Positions 20,135 to 28,925 of a stretch of 64,000 nt of DNA are shown here, in pieces. The notes under the pieces were generated by a model. It was given only the letters and a program-made list of their open reading frames with translations. It made no database searches and had not been told where the DNA came from. The stretch is from Chersky-840 sp963848335 (GTDB lineage: Bacteria > Actinomycetota > Acidimicrobiia > Acidimicrobiales > UBA8190): NCBI GenBank assembly GCA_963848335.1, contig CAWKDD010000003.1, forward strand, positions 186,001 to 250,000, given 5' to 3'. Each line of letters starts with the position of its first letter. Positions within the stretch are counted from its first letter, which is position 1. A program made the translations under genes and the position numbers.

Positions 20135-20473
20135 TCAGGCCTTGGACAGGGATCGGGCTCGGCGCGGATGGGAACGGCCCACCAGCTTCCCCTTCAACCG
20201 TTCGACCTGGTGCTCGAGCTTGTTGACGACCTTGTCGACCGCCACGGCCGCGTCGGGCGCGCCCGCCTTGGCCCGGAGGGTGTGGCCGTGGCCGGTGATG
20301 GTGACCTCGCACACCTTGCGCCCCGAGGCCGGGGCGTCCCGGTCCTCGCACAGGCGCACCTCGGCCCGTTCGAGCACGGGGGTCAACCTCCCGAGCTTGG
20401 CCACCTTGGCTCGTGCCAGCGCCCGCAGTGCTTCGGGCGCGGTTTCCTTGCGTCCCAGAACGGCGACGTCCAC
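20135..20473 (-). CDS. hpf: Ribosome hibernation-promoting factor, short form (HPF/RaiA-like)
   Basis: The product is 112 aa, read from a GTG at 20473. The start is fixed by the strongest Shine-Dalgarno in the window (AAGGAGGT, 6 nt spacing). The sequence has the HPF N-terminal domain pattern: RAEVRLCEDRD, KVCEVTITGHGHTLRAKAGAPDAAVAVDKVVNKLEHQVERLKGKL, then a basic tail. This domain binds the decoding centre of idle ribosomes. The C-terminal dimerisation domain of long HPF, typical of most actinobacteria, is missing; the gene stops right after the basic helix. It lies between ahcY and secA, as is common in the phylum. Confidence 0.85.
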   Translation of the reverse strand: MDVAVLGRKETAPEALRALARAKVAKLGRLTPVLERAEVRLCEDRDAPASGRKVCEVTITGHGHTLRAKAGAPDAAVAVDKVVNKLEHQVERLKGKLVGRSHPRRARSLSKA

Positions 20474-20883
20474 CGCGGCACCTCCTTCAGGCCGTGGGTC
20501 GGGCCAGGTGCTCCCTCCCCGTGCGGCTGACATGTTCGATGCGCGTGGACCGTGTCCGGCTGACCTGGTCTTTGTCCCCACACTCGCCTGCCGAGGATGT
20601 GGCGGCCCGGTTGCCGGCGGCGGCACGAACCGCTCCGCCCGACGGCACCCACGACGGCCTGCTTCGATCCTTCTCCGCCGGGCACCGGGAGTCGGCGCCC
20701 CGACGGGCAGGGCTTACCTCTAAGTCGCACCATGCTCAGCAACCATGAGTTGCCTTACGTGGGTCGTTTCGCCTGCGACTGGCTTCGACTTGCAACCACA
20801 GACCCGGACACGATCCACGTTCCCAGCGTACGCCTCGAGGCCGGCAATGTCCCGGGGTCTGGTGCGGATCCTGGTCGGGTCCG
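20474..20883. other. 410-bp intergenic region upstream of hpf, no gene recognised
   Basis: Between the ahcY terminator-like hairpin and the hpf RBS there is no convincing ORF on either strand. The part around 20700-20830 is clearly less G+C-rich than its surroundings, so it probably contains the hpf promoter and a long leader. One weak -35-like TTGCTG lies on the minus strand near 20745. No tRNA, riboswitch or sRNA signature could be recognised by eye. Confidence 0.5.
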
Positions 20884-20900
20884 GACCCCGGTCGGGGGTC
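20884..20900 (-). terminator. Terminator-like hairpin at the ahcY stop codon
   Basis: GACCCC and GGGGTC form a 6-bp stem with a 5-nt loop that overlaps the last two bases of the ahcY stop. There is no T-run. Confidence 0.35.
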
Positions 20901-22170
20901 AGGTGCCGGTCTGCCAGGAGCCCAGGTACTCCTCCTGGGCCGGCGTGAGGTGGTCGATGGCGACGCCCATGGTGTCGAGCTTGAGGCGCGCGATCTCGGC
21001 GTCGATGGTGCGGGGGACGTCGTAGACGCGCTTTTCGAGCGTGGCCGCGTTGGCCATGACCCACTCCGCGGCGAGCGCCTGGTTGGCGAAGCTCATGTCC
21101 ATGACCGCAGCGGGATGGCCCTCCGCGGCGCTGAGGTTGACGAGCCGTCCCTCGGCGATGACGAGGATGCGCCGGCCGCGCACGGAGAACTCCTCGACCA
21201 TGGGGCGTACGTGACGCCGCTGGCCCTCGGACATGCTCCCCAGGCTGACCAGGTCGATCTCGATGTCGAAGTGGCCCGAGTTGGCCACGATGGCCCCGTC
21301 CTGCATCCGCTCGAAGTGCTCGGGGCGCAGCACGTCGCGGTTCCCGGTCACGGTGATGAAGATGTCGCCTTCGGCCGCGGCCACCTCCATGGGCTCGACC
21401 CGGAACCCGTCCATGACGGCCTCGAGGGCCCGGAGGGGGTTGATCTCGGTCACGATGACCTGCGCGCCGTGCCCCCGGGCCCGGCTCGCCACACCCTTGC
21501 CGCAGTAGCCGTATCCCGCCACCACCACGCGCTTGCCGGCCAAGAGCACGTTGGTGGCGCGGATGATCCCGTCGAGGGTGGACTGGCCCGTGCCGTAGCG
21601 GTTGTCGAACATGTGCTTGGTGTCGGCGTCGTTGACGGCGACGATGGGGTACTTGAGCGCACCCTCGGACTCCATGGCCCTGAGGCGGATGACCCCGGTC
21701 GTGGTCTCCTCGGTGCCGGCCAGGACCTCGGACACCTGGCCCGGACGCGTCGAGTGGATGCGCGACACGAGGTCGCACCCGTCGTCCATGGTCATGGTGG
21801 GATGCCGGTCGAGCAGCGCGTCGATGTGCGAGTAGTACAGCTCCGAGTCCTCACCCTTGACCGCGAAGGTCGGGATGCCCTCGTCGCGCACCAAGGAGGC
21901 GGCCACGTCGTCCTGGGTCGACAGCGGGTTCGACGCGCAGATCAGGACCTCGGCTCCGCCCGCCTTGAGCGTCCGCAGGAGGTTGGCGGTCTCGGTGGTC
22001 ACGTGCAGGCAGGCCGCGGCGACGGATCCGGCCAGGGGGCGCTCCTTGGCGAAACGCTCACGGATCGAGCGCAACACCGGCATGTTGGCGTCGGCCCACG
22101 CGATGCGTTGGCGCCCGAGGTCGGCGAGGCCGAGGTCGGCGACATCGTGATCAGTGGCGGACGTGGACAT
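20899..22170 (-). CDS. ahcY: Adenosylhomocysteinase
   Basis: A 423-aa NAD-dependent enzyme that hydrolyses S-adenosylhomocysteine to adenosine and homocysteine, keeping methylation cycles running. Visible features are the substrate-domain motif HVTTETANLLRTLKAGGAEV, catalytic-site NDADTKHMFDNRYGTGQS, the Rossmann loop VVVAGYGYCGKG and the C-terminal FANQALAAEWV segment. At 423 aa it is the shorter type common in archaea and some bacteria and lacks the insertion found in mycobacterial SahH. It has a good RBS (AAGGAG, 7 nt) and lies 39 bp after the isomerase gene in one operon. Confidence 0.95.
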   Translation of the reverse strand: MSTSATDHDVADLGLADLGRQRIAWADANMPVLRSIRERFAKERPLAGSVAAACLHVTTETANLLRTLKAGGAEVLICASNPLSTQDDVAASLVRDEGIPTFAVKGEDSELYYSHIDALLDRHPTMTMDDGCDLVSRIHSTRPGQVSEVLAGTEETTTGVIRLRAMESEGALKYPIVAVNDADTKHMFDNRYGTGQSTLDGIIRATNVLLAGKRVVVAGYGYCGKGVASRARGHGAQVIVTEINPLRALEAVMDGFRVEPMEVAAAEGDIFITVTGNRDVLRPEHFERMQDGAIVANSGHFDIEIDLVSLGSMSEGQRRHVRPMVEEFSVRGRRILVIAEGRLVNLSAAEGHPAAVMDMSFANQALAAEWVMANAATLEKRVYDVPRTIDAEIARLKLDTMGVAIDHLTPAQEEYLGSWQTGT

Positions 22171-22209
22171 TGTGTGCTCCTTGTGTGGTGAACAGGCTGG
22201 GACTTGACC

Positions 22210-23262
22210 TCACGCCTCGAGCAGACGGCGCTTCAACTCTTCGAGGACCGGCACCGGCCCGGGGTCGATGCCCTCCCTGGCAGCGAGGTGGAGCGAGACG
22301 AAGTCCCCCACCAGGATCAGGTCGAGGAGCTGGGCCAGGTCCCCCTCACCCTGGGCGCGCACCTCGATGATGTCAGCTACGACCTCTCTCAGCACATCCG
22401 CCACGAAGGCGAACCGCCGGGCCAGCTGGGGATGCTCGGCGTCGTGGCGCAGGTTGACGAGGGTGAGGACCTGACGGGTGACGTCGCCGTGCTGTCCCCA
22501 TCCGGCGATCTCGTTGTGGCACAGCTCGGGGTACACGGCCGCGAAGGCGGGCGCCTTGGCGTTCTCGTTGACCTGCGCCTTCCACCGGATGGCGGCGGCG
22601 GCGCCGACGGCCTGGGCCCCGTGGACCAGGGGGATCGTCCTGCCGATGCGGCGGGCCACCTCCTCGGCGGTGCTCCCGGGCTGGACCAGCCGATCGCGGC
22701 GGTACTTGAGCTGGTCCACGGCCAGTGCCACCCACGTGGCCGCCCCCGGGAAGAGCCCGATGTCCTCCAGGACCACCAGGGGCGGGATGGCCATGGCCCC
22801 GAGCCCGGCCCGGGGCTGGGGGATGTCGGTGGGGACGGGAACGATCGGCGCCCCCCACTCCTCGGCCAGGCGGCCGAGCTCGCCGCCGGCGGTGACGGCC
22901 ACCAGGCTGGCCCCGGCGTTGGCCGCCTCCCCCGCCGCCTCGACGGTCTCCTCGGTGTTGCCCGAGAACGAGATGGCGAACACCAGCGAGCCGCGCCCCA
23001 CGAAGTCGGGCAGGTCGTAGGACTTCACCACCGTGATGGGCACGGGGACGAAGGGCCCCGCCACCGCCACCATCACGTCGCCGGCCAGGCCGCTGCCCCC
23101 CATGCCCAGGACGACCACGTTCTCCACGTACTCGCGCTCGGGGAGCCCGTCGAGGCCGTGGGCGGCGCCCACGGCCGTGGCCACCTGCTCGGGAAGCCCG
23201 GCGGTGACCTCGAACATGTCGAGCGAGTCGAGCACGCCCTCGGCCACGGGGACGTCGGTCAT
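22210..23262 (-). CDS. Bifunctional phosphoglucose / phosphomannose isomerase (SIS domain)
   Basis: A 350-aa double-SIS-domain protein with VVVLGMGGSGLAGD, FAISFSGNTEET and the conserved C-terminal CHNEIAGW motif of the PGI/PMI family (TIGR02128-type). It interconverts fructose-6-phosphate with glucose-6- and mannose-6-phosphate, supplying mannose-6-phosphate for the mutase encoded just upstream. Its ATG overlaps the stop of the Trm112-like gene (ATGA), indicating coupling. Confidence 0.9.
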   Translation of the reverse strand: MTDVPVAEGVLDSLDMFEVTAGLPEQVATAVGAAHGLDGLPEREYVENVVVLGMGGSGLAGDVMVAVAGPFVPVPITVVKSYDLPDFVGRGSLVFAISFSGNTEETVEAAGEAANAGASLVAVTAGGELGRLAEEWGAPIVPVPTDIPQPRAGLGAMAIPPLVVLEDIGLFPGAATWVALAVDQLKYRRDRLVQPGSTAEEVARRIGRTIPLVHGAQAVGAAAAIRWKAQVNENAKAPAFAAVYPELCHNEIAGWGQHGDVTRQVLTLVNLRHDAEHPQLARRFAFVADVLREVVADIIEVRAQGEGDLAQLLDLILVGDFVSLHLAAREGIDPGPVPVLEELKRRLLEA

Positions 23263-23507
23263 GGCTCGTTCCCGGACTTCTGGGTGCCGTCGATGCCCCG
23301 TGCCGCGGCCTTGGCCATGAGCCGCTCGTGCTCGGTGTCGTCCACGGTGGTGGCCTCGTCGACGAGCATGACGGGGATCCCGTCGCGCACCTCGTAGCTG
23401 CGGTGCAGGCGGGGGTTGTAGAGCCGGTCCTCGTCTTCGAAGTACAGGAGCGGGCCCTTGTCCTCGGGACAGGCCAGCACCTCCAGGAGCAGGGGGTCCA
23501 GTGGCAT
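23259..23507 (-). CDS. Trm112-like small protein
   Basis: An 82-aa protein beginning PLDPLLLEVLACPEDKGPLLY, with the RSYEVRDGIPVMLVDEA signature of the Trm112/UPF0434 family. Classical members bind zinc through CPxCKGPL; here the second Cys is Asp (CPEDKGPL), as in other actinobacterial versions, so zinc binding is unlikely. In bacteria the partner is unknown; in eukaryotes and archaea Trm112 activates methyltransferases. It sits between manB and the PGI/PMI gene. Confidence 0.85.
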   Translation of the reverse strand: MPLDPLLLEVLACPEDKGPLLYFEDEDRLYNPRLHRSYEVRDGIPVMLVDEATTVDDTEHERLMAKAAARGIDGTQKSGNEP

Positions 23508-23566
23508 CGGTGGTCGCGCTTTCGGTCTTTGTCGGGGGGTCGTCGGCAGGGTCGTCGGGAGGGTGG

Positions 23567-24949
23567 TCAGGCGCTGTCGGCGGGGGCGCCGCCGGACACC
23601 TCGGTCACGAGCTCCAGGAGCTCCCGGACGTGGCGGTCGCACTCGGCAGGTGTGTCGGCCTCGACGTTGAGCCGCAGCAACGGCTCGGTGTTCGAGGGGC
23701 GGACGTTGAACCACCAGTCGTCGAGCTCCACCGTCAAGCCGTCGGTACGGTCACAGGCCAGCCCTCGGGCGGCGAAGTGCCGGGCCATGGCCTCGACGGC
23801 CTCGGCGGGGTCGGGGACCTCGGTGTTGATCTCGCCCGAGTCGGCGTACTTGCGGTACGGGGCGAGCAGCTCCGAGAGCGTCTGGCCCGAGGCCGACAGC
23901 TCCTCGAGGACGACCATGGCGGCGATCAGGCCGGAGTCGGCCCGGTAGTTGTCCCTGAAGTAGTAGTGCCCGGAATGCTCCCCCCCGAACACCGCTCCGG
24001 TCTCGGCCATGACCTCCTTGATGAAGGAGTGCCCGACCCGGGTGCGCACGGGCTTGCCGCCGTACTTCTCGATCGTCTCGGGCACGATCTTGGAGCAGAT
24101 GAGGTTGTAGAGCACCGTGGCGCCGGGAGACTTCTCGAGCATGGCCCGGGCCACCAGGGCGGTGGTGAGCGAGCCCGACACCGGTTGCGCCAACTCGTCG
24201 ACGAGGAACACCCGGTCGGCGTCACCGTCGAAGGCGAGGCCGACGTCGGCGCGCGACGCCGTCAGCGCGTCCTTGAGGTCCCGGAGGTTCTCGTCCTGGA
24301 TGGGGTCGGCGGGATGGTTGGGGAAGGTGCCGTCGAGGTCGCCGAAGAGGATCTCGAGCTCGACGGGCACCCCCTCGAAGGCCTTGGGGACCACCAGTCC
24401 CCCCATGCCGTTGGCCGTGTCGGCGACCACCTTGAGCGGGCGCAGCGCGGCCGGGTCGATGAACGAGCGGACGTGCTCGGCGTACTCCTCGAGCATCTCC
24501 CGCCGCTCGTAGCCGCCAATCTCGGCCCCGTCGTCCGCGCCCGAGACGAGGGCCGCGGCCGCCTGGTCCCTGACCTCGGCCAGCCCCGTGTCCTGCCCCA
24601 CGGGCCGCGCCCCGGCCAGGCACATCTTGATGCCGTTGTACGCGGCGGGGTTGTGCGAGGCGGTGAACATGGCCCCGGGGGCGTGGAGCCGGCCCGAGGC
24701 GAAGTACATCATGTCGGTGGACGCCAGCCCGAGGTCCACCACGTCGGCCCCCGCGCTGCGGGCTCCCGCCGAGAAGGCCGCCGACAGCTCCACCCCCGAC
24801 TCCCGCATGTCGCGCGCCACGATGACGCGACCGGTGCCCGCGAAGCGGGCGAAGGCCCAGCCGATGGCACGACAGCTACGGCTGTCGAGCTGATCGGGCA
24901 CCGTGCCGCGCACGTCGTAGGCCTTGAACACAGCGTCGAGTGCGGTCAT
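23567..24949 (-). CDS. manB: Phosphomannomutase / phosphoglucomutase
   Basis: A 460-aa alpha-D-phosphohexomutase with all four family motifs: active-site Ser loop TASHNPAAYNG, metal loop DGDADR, sugar-binding GGEHSGH and phosphate-binding RPSNTEP. It interconverts hexose-6- and hexose-1-phosphates, giving mannose-1-phosphate for GDP-mannose. With the PGI/PMI and nucleotidyltransferase genes in this window it completes the route from fructose-6-phosphate to activated mannose. A TAGGCT box lies 9 nt before its ATG. Confidence 0.93.
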   Translation of the reverse strand: MTALDAVFKAYDVRGTVPDQLDSRSCRAIGWAFARFAGTGRVIVARDMRESGVELSAAFSAGARSAGADVVDLGLASTDMMYFASGRLHAPGAMFTASHNPAAYNGIKMCLAGARPVGQDTGLAEVRDQAAAALVSGADDGAEIGGYERREMLEEYAEHVRSFIDPAALRPLKVVADTANGMGGLVVPKAFEGVPVELEILFGDLDGTFPNHPADPIQDENLRDLKDALTASRADVGLAFDGDADRVFLVDELAQPVSGSLTTALVARAMLEKSPGATVLYNLICSKIVPETIEKYGGKPVRTRVGHSFIKEVMAETGAVFGGEHSGHYYFRDNYRADSGLIAAMVVLEELSASGQTLSELLAPYRKYADSGEINTEVPDPAEAVEAMARHFAARGLACDRTDGLTVELDDWWFNVRPSNTEPLLRLNVEADTPAECDRHVRELLELVTEVSGGAPADSA

Positions 24950-24958
24950 GGCGCCCGA

Positions 24959-24964
24959 AGCCTA
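24959..24964 (-). promoter_or_regulatory. -10 element TAGGCT upstream of manB
   Basis: On the minus strand TAGGCT ends 9 nt before the manB ATG, predicting an almost leaderless mRNA for the manB-trm112-PGI/PMI-ahcY operon. Confidence 0.45.
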
Positions 24965-24987
24965 CCCGCTCCCCTCCCGGCCTCCGG

Positions 24988-25022
24988 GTGCCGAGCCCGA
25001 CGGGGAGCGGCCCGGTCGGCAC
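24988..25022 (-). terminator. Hairpin after the secreted-protein gene
   Basis: GTGCCGA and TCGGCAC pair in the gap after the 25050 stop codon, with flanking CGG/CCG pairs extending the stem. There is no T-run. It separates the secreted-protein operon from manB downstream. Confidence 0.4.
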
Positions 25023-25049
25023 CGGGAGGGTAGGTGTGCCGGACCGGCG

Positions 25050-25853
25050 TTACTGCAGGTCGGTCCGAATCTGCTGGGCGTCGGCGTACGCGGCGTGCAG
25101 GTCCGTGTGCGCATTGGTGGCATTGGTGCGTGCCGCCAGGAAGACCTGCCAGTTCCCGGGGTAGCCGCCCGGCGACTGCGCCAGGAGCTGAGACGACTGG
25201 CCGGCGGTCTCGGTCTGGGCCGAGGACACCTGGTTCTTGAGGTCGGCGAAGGCGGCCTGGGCCGCGGTGACGTTCTTCCCGGCCGCCTGCGCGTCGGCGA
25301 TGGCGTTGGCGATCTGCGGCTCGAGGTTCACGAACACGCCCTCGATGTAGGTCTCGTCGTCCATCACCACGGTCAGGCGCGTCTGTGGCGTCATGACGAC
25401 GTAGACGCGGTAGGTGAAGACCATCGAACGGGCCACGGTGCGCAGGGCCGGACACGTGGCGGCCTGCTGCGCCTGGGGCTGCAGCGCTTCGATGCCCGGG
25501 AGCTCCACGGTGGTGATGTCGTTCTGCAGCGTCTGCCGGTCACCGGAGGTCAAGTGGTTGGCCGTGTTGTTCGCCGCGCTCGCCAAGGCGTTGAGCTGGG
25601 CGACGCGGGCCGCGAGGTCCGCCTCGACCAGCTGTTGCGCCTGGGTGAACAGCGCCGGCGTGCAGCGCGGGTTCGACACCGGGGTGTTGGCCGTCGAGCT
25701 CGAGGTGGCGGCGCCGGTGGTCGTGGTGGCGCCGGCGGCGGTGGCGGCCGACGGTGCTGCGAACGCGGCGCCCGGGACCATGACGATCAGCCCGGCCACC
25801 GCTGCTGCCGCCAACGCGCCCAGCGCGCTGGCACGTGGGAAGTTGTGCTTCAT
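25050..25853 (-). CDS. Secreted helical protein of unknown function
   Basis: A 267-aa product with a clear Sec signal peptide (MKHNFPR, hydrophobic core LGALAAAAVAGLIVMV, cleavage near AAFAAPS), then a Thr/Ala/Ser-rich linker and a mainly helical domain with two Cys (PRCTPAL and ATCPALRTV) that could form a disulfide. The family is not recognised. It begins one base after the stop of the lipoprotein gene, so the two are translated together and may act as a pair at the cell surface. Confidence 0.75.
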   Translation of the reverse strand: MKHNFPRASALGALAAAAVAGLIVMVPGAAFAAPSAATAAGATTTTGAATSSSTANTPVSNPRCTPALFTQAQQLVEADLAARVAQLNALASAANNTANHLTSGDRQTLQNDITTVELPGIEALQPQAQQAATCPALRTVARSMVFTYRVYVVMTPQTRLTVVMDDETYIEGVFVNLEPQIANAIADAQAAGKNVTAAQAAFADLKNQVSSAQTETAGQSSQLLAQSPGGYPGNWQVFLAARTNATNAHTDLHAAYADAQQIRTDLQ

Positions 25854-25854
25854 C

Positions 25855-26172
25855 TCAGGAGTCTCCTTGCGGGTGGTTCAGGTCGGAGTTCGCCGTGCTG
25901 AGGTTGCTGTCGAGTGCCCCCAGGTCGGCGGCGACCTGATCGAGTGACTGTGAGCTGAGCGCGTTGGAGGGCGTGGTCGTGGCCGTCCCTGCCACCGGAA
26001 CCGACGTCGGGACCGAGCCCGGCACCGTCGCGGCGGTGGTGGACGTGGACGGCAGCGACGTCGTGGTCGTGGCCGGTGCCACGACGTGCGACGCACTCCC
26101 GACACCGCATGCGGCCAGGGTCAAGGCGACCCCGGTGCACAGCGTGGCGGTGACGAGCTTCCGATTCGTCAT
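25855..26172 (-). CDS. Small putative lipoprotein
   Basis: Read from ATG 26172 (RBS AGGAGG, 8 nt), the 105-aa product has a lipobox signal (MTNRKLVTATLCTGVALTLAAC, cleavage before Cys22), then a Thr/Ser/Val-rich spacer and a short helical tail (LDQVAADLGALDSNLSTANSD). It should be lipid-anchored on the outer face of the membrane. It is coupled to the secreted helical protein with a 1-bp gap. The family is unknown. Confidence 0.75.
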   Translation of the reverse strand: MTNRKLVTATLCTGVALTLAACGVGSASHVVAPATTTTSLPSTSTTAATVPGSVPTSVPVAGTATTTPSNALSSQSLDQVAADLGALDSNLSTANSDLNHPQGDS

Positions 26173-26223
26173 CTCCCATCCCTCCTCGTGCCTAGCGGAC
26201 CCGGCGGGAGTCCCCTTCTGATC

Positions 26224-26240
26224 GGTCTCCGCCGGAGACC
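26224..26240. repeat. Perfect inverted repeat in the lipoprotein upstream region
   Basis: GGTCTCC-GCC-GGAGACC is a perfect 7-bp inverted repeat with a 3-nt spacer, 52 bp before the lipoprotein ATG. It could be an operator or an mRNA hairpin. Confidence 0.4.
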
Positions 26241-26338
26241 TCTTGAGGGGCGTTCCCGTTGGGGGCCTGGAGCAATGGTCGGCCCCGGCCATGTGGGAGC
26301 TGTGTGGGGGAAGTTAGGGAATCGTGATCCTCGCCGGG

Positions 26339-26354
26339 CCCGACGAACGTCGGG
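26339..26354 (-). terminator. Terminator hairpin after the large membrane protein gene
   Basis: CCCGAC-GAAC-GTCGGG forms a tight 6-bp stem with a tetraloop 14 bp after the 26369 stop on the minus strand. No T-run follows. Confidence 0.45.
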
Positions 26355-26368
26355 GAAGGGCCCTCGTC

Positions 26369-28858
26369 TCAGGCGTAGGCGAAGCGCCGCCAGACCAGCA
26401 CCAGGAGCACGAAGACGCCGATGACGCTCAGCACCAGCCCGAGCTTGTCCGGTCCGCTCATCCCGTAGGTGAGCGTGACGTCGTGGGCGGTGGGGACGAC
26501 GACCATGAGGTTGGGTTCCGAACGCCACGGGCCTTGGGCCCCCGTGGCGTGCCACGAGGGGAAGTACGACACGCGCACCAGCACCGGCACTCCGGTGCGG
26601 CTCACGTGGAAGCTCACCTGGTCGTCGGTGGCGTGCACGTCCGACACCGTGACGGCGGGAAGGGCGTGGTGCTCGGCCGGGGCCACACCTAGTGGAGCTT
26701 TCGTCCACGACGCCAACCCGCCCGCCACCAGCTGCTGGGACCATTCGGCGGGGTCCGCGTACCAGCGCTGGGCCACGGGAAGCCAGGTCTTCTGGGCGGC
26801 CCCCACCCCGGTGAGCACGTCGGGGGTCTCGGTGAGCGGGACCACCAGCGACGAGTGGTGGATGAGGTACACCTTCCATGTCGTGGTGATGATCGAGCCC
26901 GAGTAGTCGGTGCGCCACGGCCCCGTGGTGGCCACGAGGGTGAGGGCGGGATCGGCGTCGGCCTGGTCCTGGACCACGGGCGACGAGGCCATGAAGTACT
27001 TGACCCCGAGCAGCTGCAGGTGCTCGATCCCCAGCGGCACGTTGACGGGCCCGTAGACGATCCCCGTCGTCTCCGGCACCATGGCCTCCGACGGTGCCAC
27101 CGACAGCTCGGCCTGGTTGATGAAGTGGTACGGCGTCGAGGTGGCCGACTCGAAGAACAACCCCTCCATGGAGTCGACGCACCCGCCGGTGTAGTTGGGC
27201 AGGAGCATGAGCGACATGGGCGTGCCGAACCGGTTGAGGTCGGAGTTGTACTCCCACATGTCGCGGCCGCATCCGTAGCGGGCGGTGACCTTGTCCATGG
27301 TCCGGACGATGCCCTGGAGCTCGGGCCACCCCGCCTTTTCTTCGACCCCGGAGTAGTTCCACTGCGCCCAGGCCGAGACGTTGCTGGGCCTGACGTTGAC
27401 GGGTCCCAGCTTGTAGACGGTCCCCGGCGCCACGACCAGCGGCGGCACCACGACCAGTGCCGAGAGGGCCAGGGCCACGAGCGGCACCACCACGGCCCCC
27501 GGAGCCCACGCCGTGCGTCGGGGCGGGCGCGATGCCAGTTGGGCGGGGTAGCCAGGGACCGGCGGCCAGAACGACTCGCCCTCCCCCTGCGGTCCCGGGT
27601 GCTCGGGCCGTGGGACCGTCTCGGTGCCGGGGCCCGCCGCGCCGCCCGAGACGTCGGTGGTGCGCAGCGCGGGGCCGGGCACGAGGTGCGGGGAGAAGGC
27701 GGAGATGGGCCCTCCGGTGGCGAAGGCCGGGGTGGGCCCGGCCGGGGTGGCACCGACCGGTCCGGGGGGCGGCGCCCACCGCAACGCCTCGCGCATGCTC
27801 CGCCACCCGCGTGCCGCCATCACCAGCACCTCGGCCACCCCGTAGCCGGCCGCCAGGTAGACGCACAACCACCACAACGGGAGCACGCGCGTGTTGTAGA
27901 GGGCGCCCTGGGGCGCCTTCCACACGAAGAACGCGGCGGCGACCCCCGGCGCGGCCAGCGCCAGCAGGGCGCGGTCGAACCGGATACAGGCGATCACGAT
28001 GCCGACGAAGGCGAGCACGAGAGCCCACCGGTCGGCGACGGGCGCCAGGAGGGCCCCGAACGTGGTCACGTTCTGCCACCCCATGGTGGTGCTGTAGGCC
28101 TGCTCCAAGACGAAGGGGACCGCCCACCACGCCACGAGGAGGAAGCTGGTCCCGATGACCGAGACCAGCCACCACAGGTGCTTGCGGGTGGGGCCGAAGA
28201 AGATCAGCGCCGCGCCCGCGCCCACGAAACAGAACAGCGTCGGCACGAGATGGCACAGCACGCAGGCCGACAGCAGCAAGATGGCCGGGATTCTCGACCG
28301 GCCGGTGCGCATGCCGCGCACCACGACCCCGAGGAACACGACGGCCACCGACAGCCCCAAGGAGAAGGCGTACTCGCCGGCCATCGTCGAGTAGAGGTTG
28401 CCGCCGTAGATGGTGAAGGTCTGGTCGAACAGGAACGGCAAGGTGAAGGCGGCGAGGACCGCCGGCCGGGGTCGCTCCATCCCCACCAGACGCCCGAACG
28501 CCCACGCCGCGATGGGAAGGGTGATCGACCCGAGGATGGTCACGAACTTGAAGGCGATGTCGAAGGGGATGACGTATCCCAACAGCGCGGCCAGGGTGTC
28601 GGGGAGAGGGAAGTAGAAGGTGTTGAGCGGCATGCCGTCGTAGGCGCCGGGGAACCAGCCCGTGACCTGTCCGTGGGGCAGAAGGTTGGACTTCAGGAAC
28701 TGCGCCGCGCCGAAGTGTGCCCCGGTGTCGCCTCCGGTGGTCATGGTGTTGGCCAGCAACAGGCGGGGATCGCACTGCCAGATGACGATGGCGATGACGG
28801 CGGCCACCACCACGAAGGTGGCGAGTGCGGGAGGGGACGGCCGGCGCATCACGTCCAT
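26369..28858 (-). CDS. Large polytopic membrane protein (YfhO / GT-C-like, PTPS_related type)
   Basis: An 829-aa protein with about ten TM helices in the first 360 residues, a low-complexity Pro/Gly-rich cytoplasmic insert (about 365-450), one or two further TM helices (VVPLVALALSALVVVPPLVV), a large extracytoplasmic domain of about 320 residues and a final TM helix. The first loop has GGDTGAHFGAAQFLK followed by GAYDGMPLNTFYFPLP, resembling the acidic catalytic loop and aromatic region of GT-C enzymes and the membrane '6-pyruvoyl-tetrahydropterin synthase-related' family. A role in polyprenyl-linked glycosyl transfer or surface glycan assembly is inferred, not shown. Confidence 0.7.
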   Translation of the reverse strand: MDVMRRPSPPALATFVVVAAVIAIVIWQCDPRLLLANTMTTGGDTGAHFGAAQFLKSNLLPHGQVTGWFPGAYDGMPLNTFYFPLPDTLAALLGYVIPFDIAFKFVTILGSITLPIAAWAFGRLVGMERPRPAVLAAFTLPFLFDQTFTIYGGNLYSTMAGEYAFSLGLSVAVVFLGVVVRGMRTGRSRIPAILLLSACVLCHLVPTLFCFVGAGAALIFFGPTRKHLWWLVSVIGTSFLLVAWWAVPFVLEQAYSTTMGWQNVTTFGALLAPVADRWALVLAFVGIVIACIRFDRALLALAAPGVAAAFFVWKAPQGALYNTRVLPLWWLCVYLAAGYGVAEVLVMAARGWRSMREALRWAPPPGPVGATPAGPTPAFATGGPISAFSPHLVPGPALRTTDVSGGAAGPGTETVPRPEHPGPQGEGESFWPPVPGYPAQLASRPPRRTAWAPGAVVVPLVALALSALVVVPPLVVAPGTVYKLGPVNVRPSNVSAWAQWNYSGVEEKAGWPELQGIVRTMDKVTARYGCGRDMWEYNSDLNRFGTPMSLMLLPNYTGGCVDSMEGLFFESATSTPYHFINQAELSVAPSEAMVPETTGIVYGPVNVPLGIEHLQLLGVKYFMASSPVVQDQADADPALTLVATTGPWRTDYSGSIITTTWKVYLIHHSSLVVPLTETPDVLTGVGAAQKTWLPVAQRWYADPAEWSQQLVAGGLASWTKAPLGVAPAEHHALPAVTVSDVHATDDQVSFHVSRTGVPVLVRVSYFPSWHATGAQGPWRSEPNLMVVVPTAHDVTLTYGMSGPDKLGLVLSVIGVFVLLVLVWRRFAYA

Positions 28859-28925
28859 GGTGCCCGAAACCGGCCCCCAACAAGCAGCACCGGGGCTCGG
28901 CCACCCCGGAGGCGCACGAGCAGGG

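Noticed and set aside
20700..20830. tRNA or tmRNA in the hpf upstream region
   Set aside because: TTCGA-like fragments occur, but no seven-base acceptor pairing, anticodon arm or T arm could be assembled.
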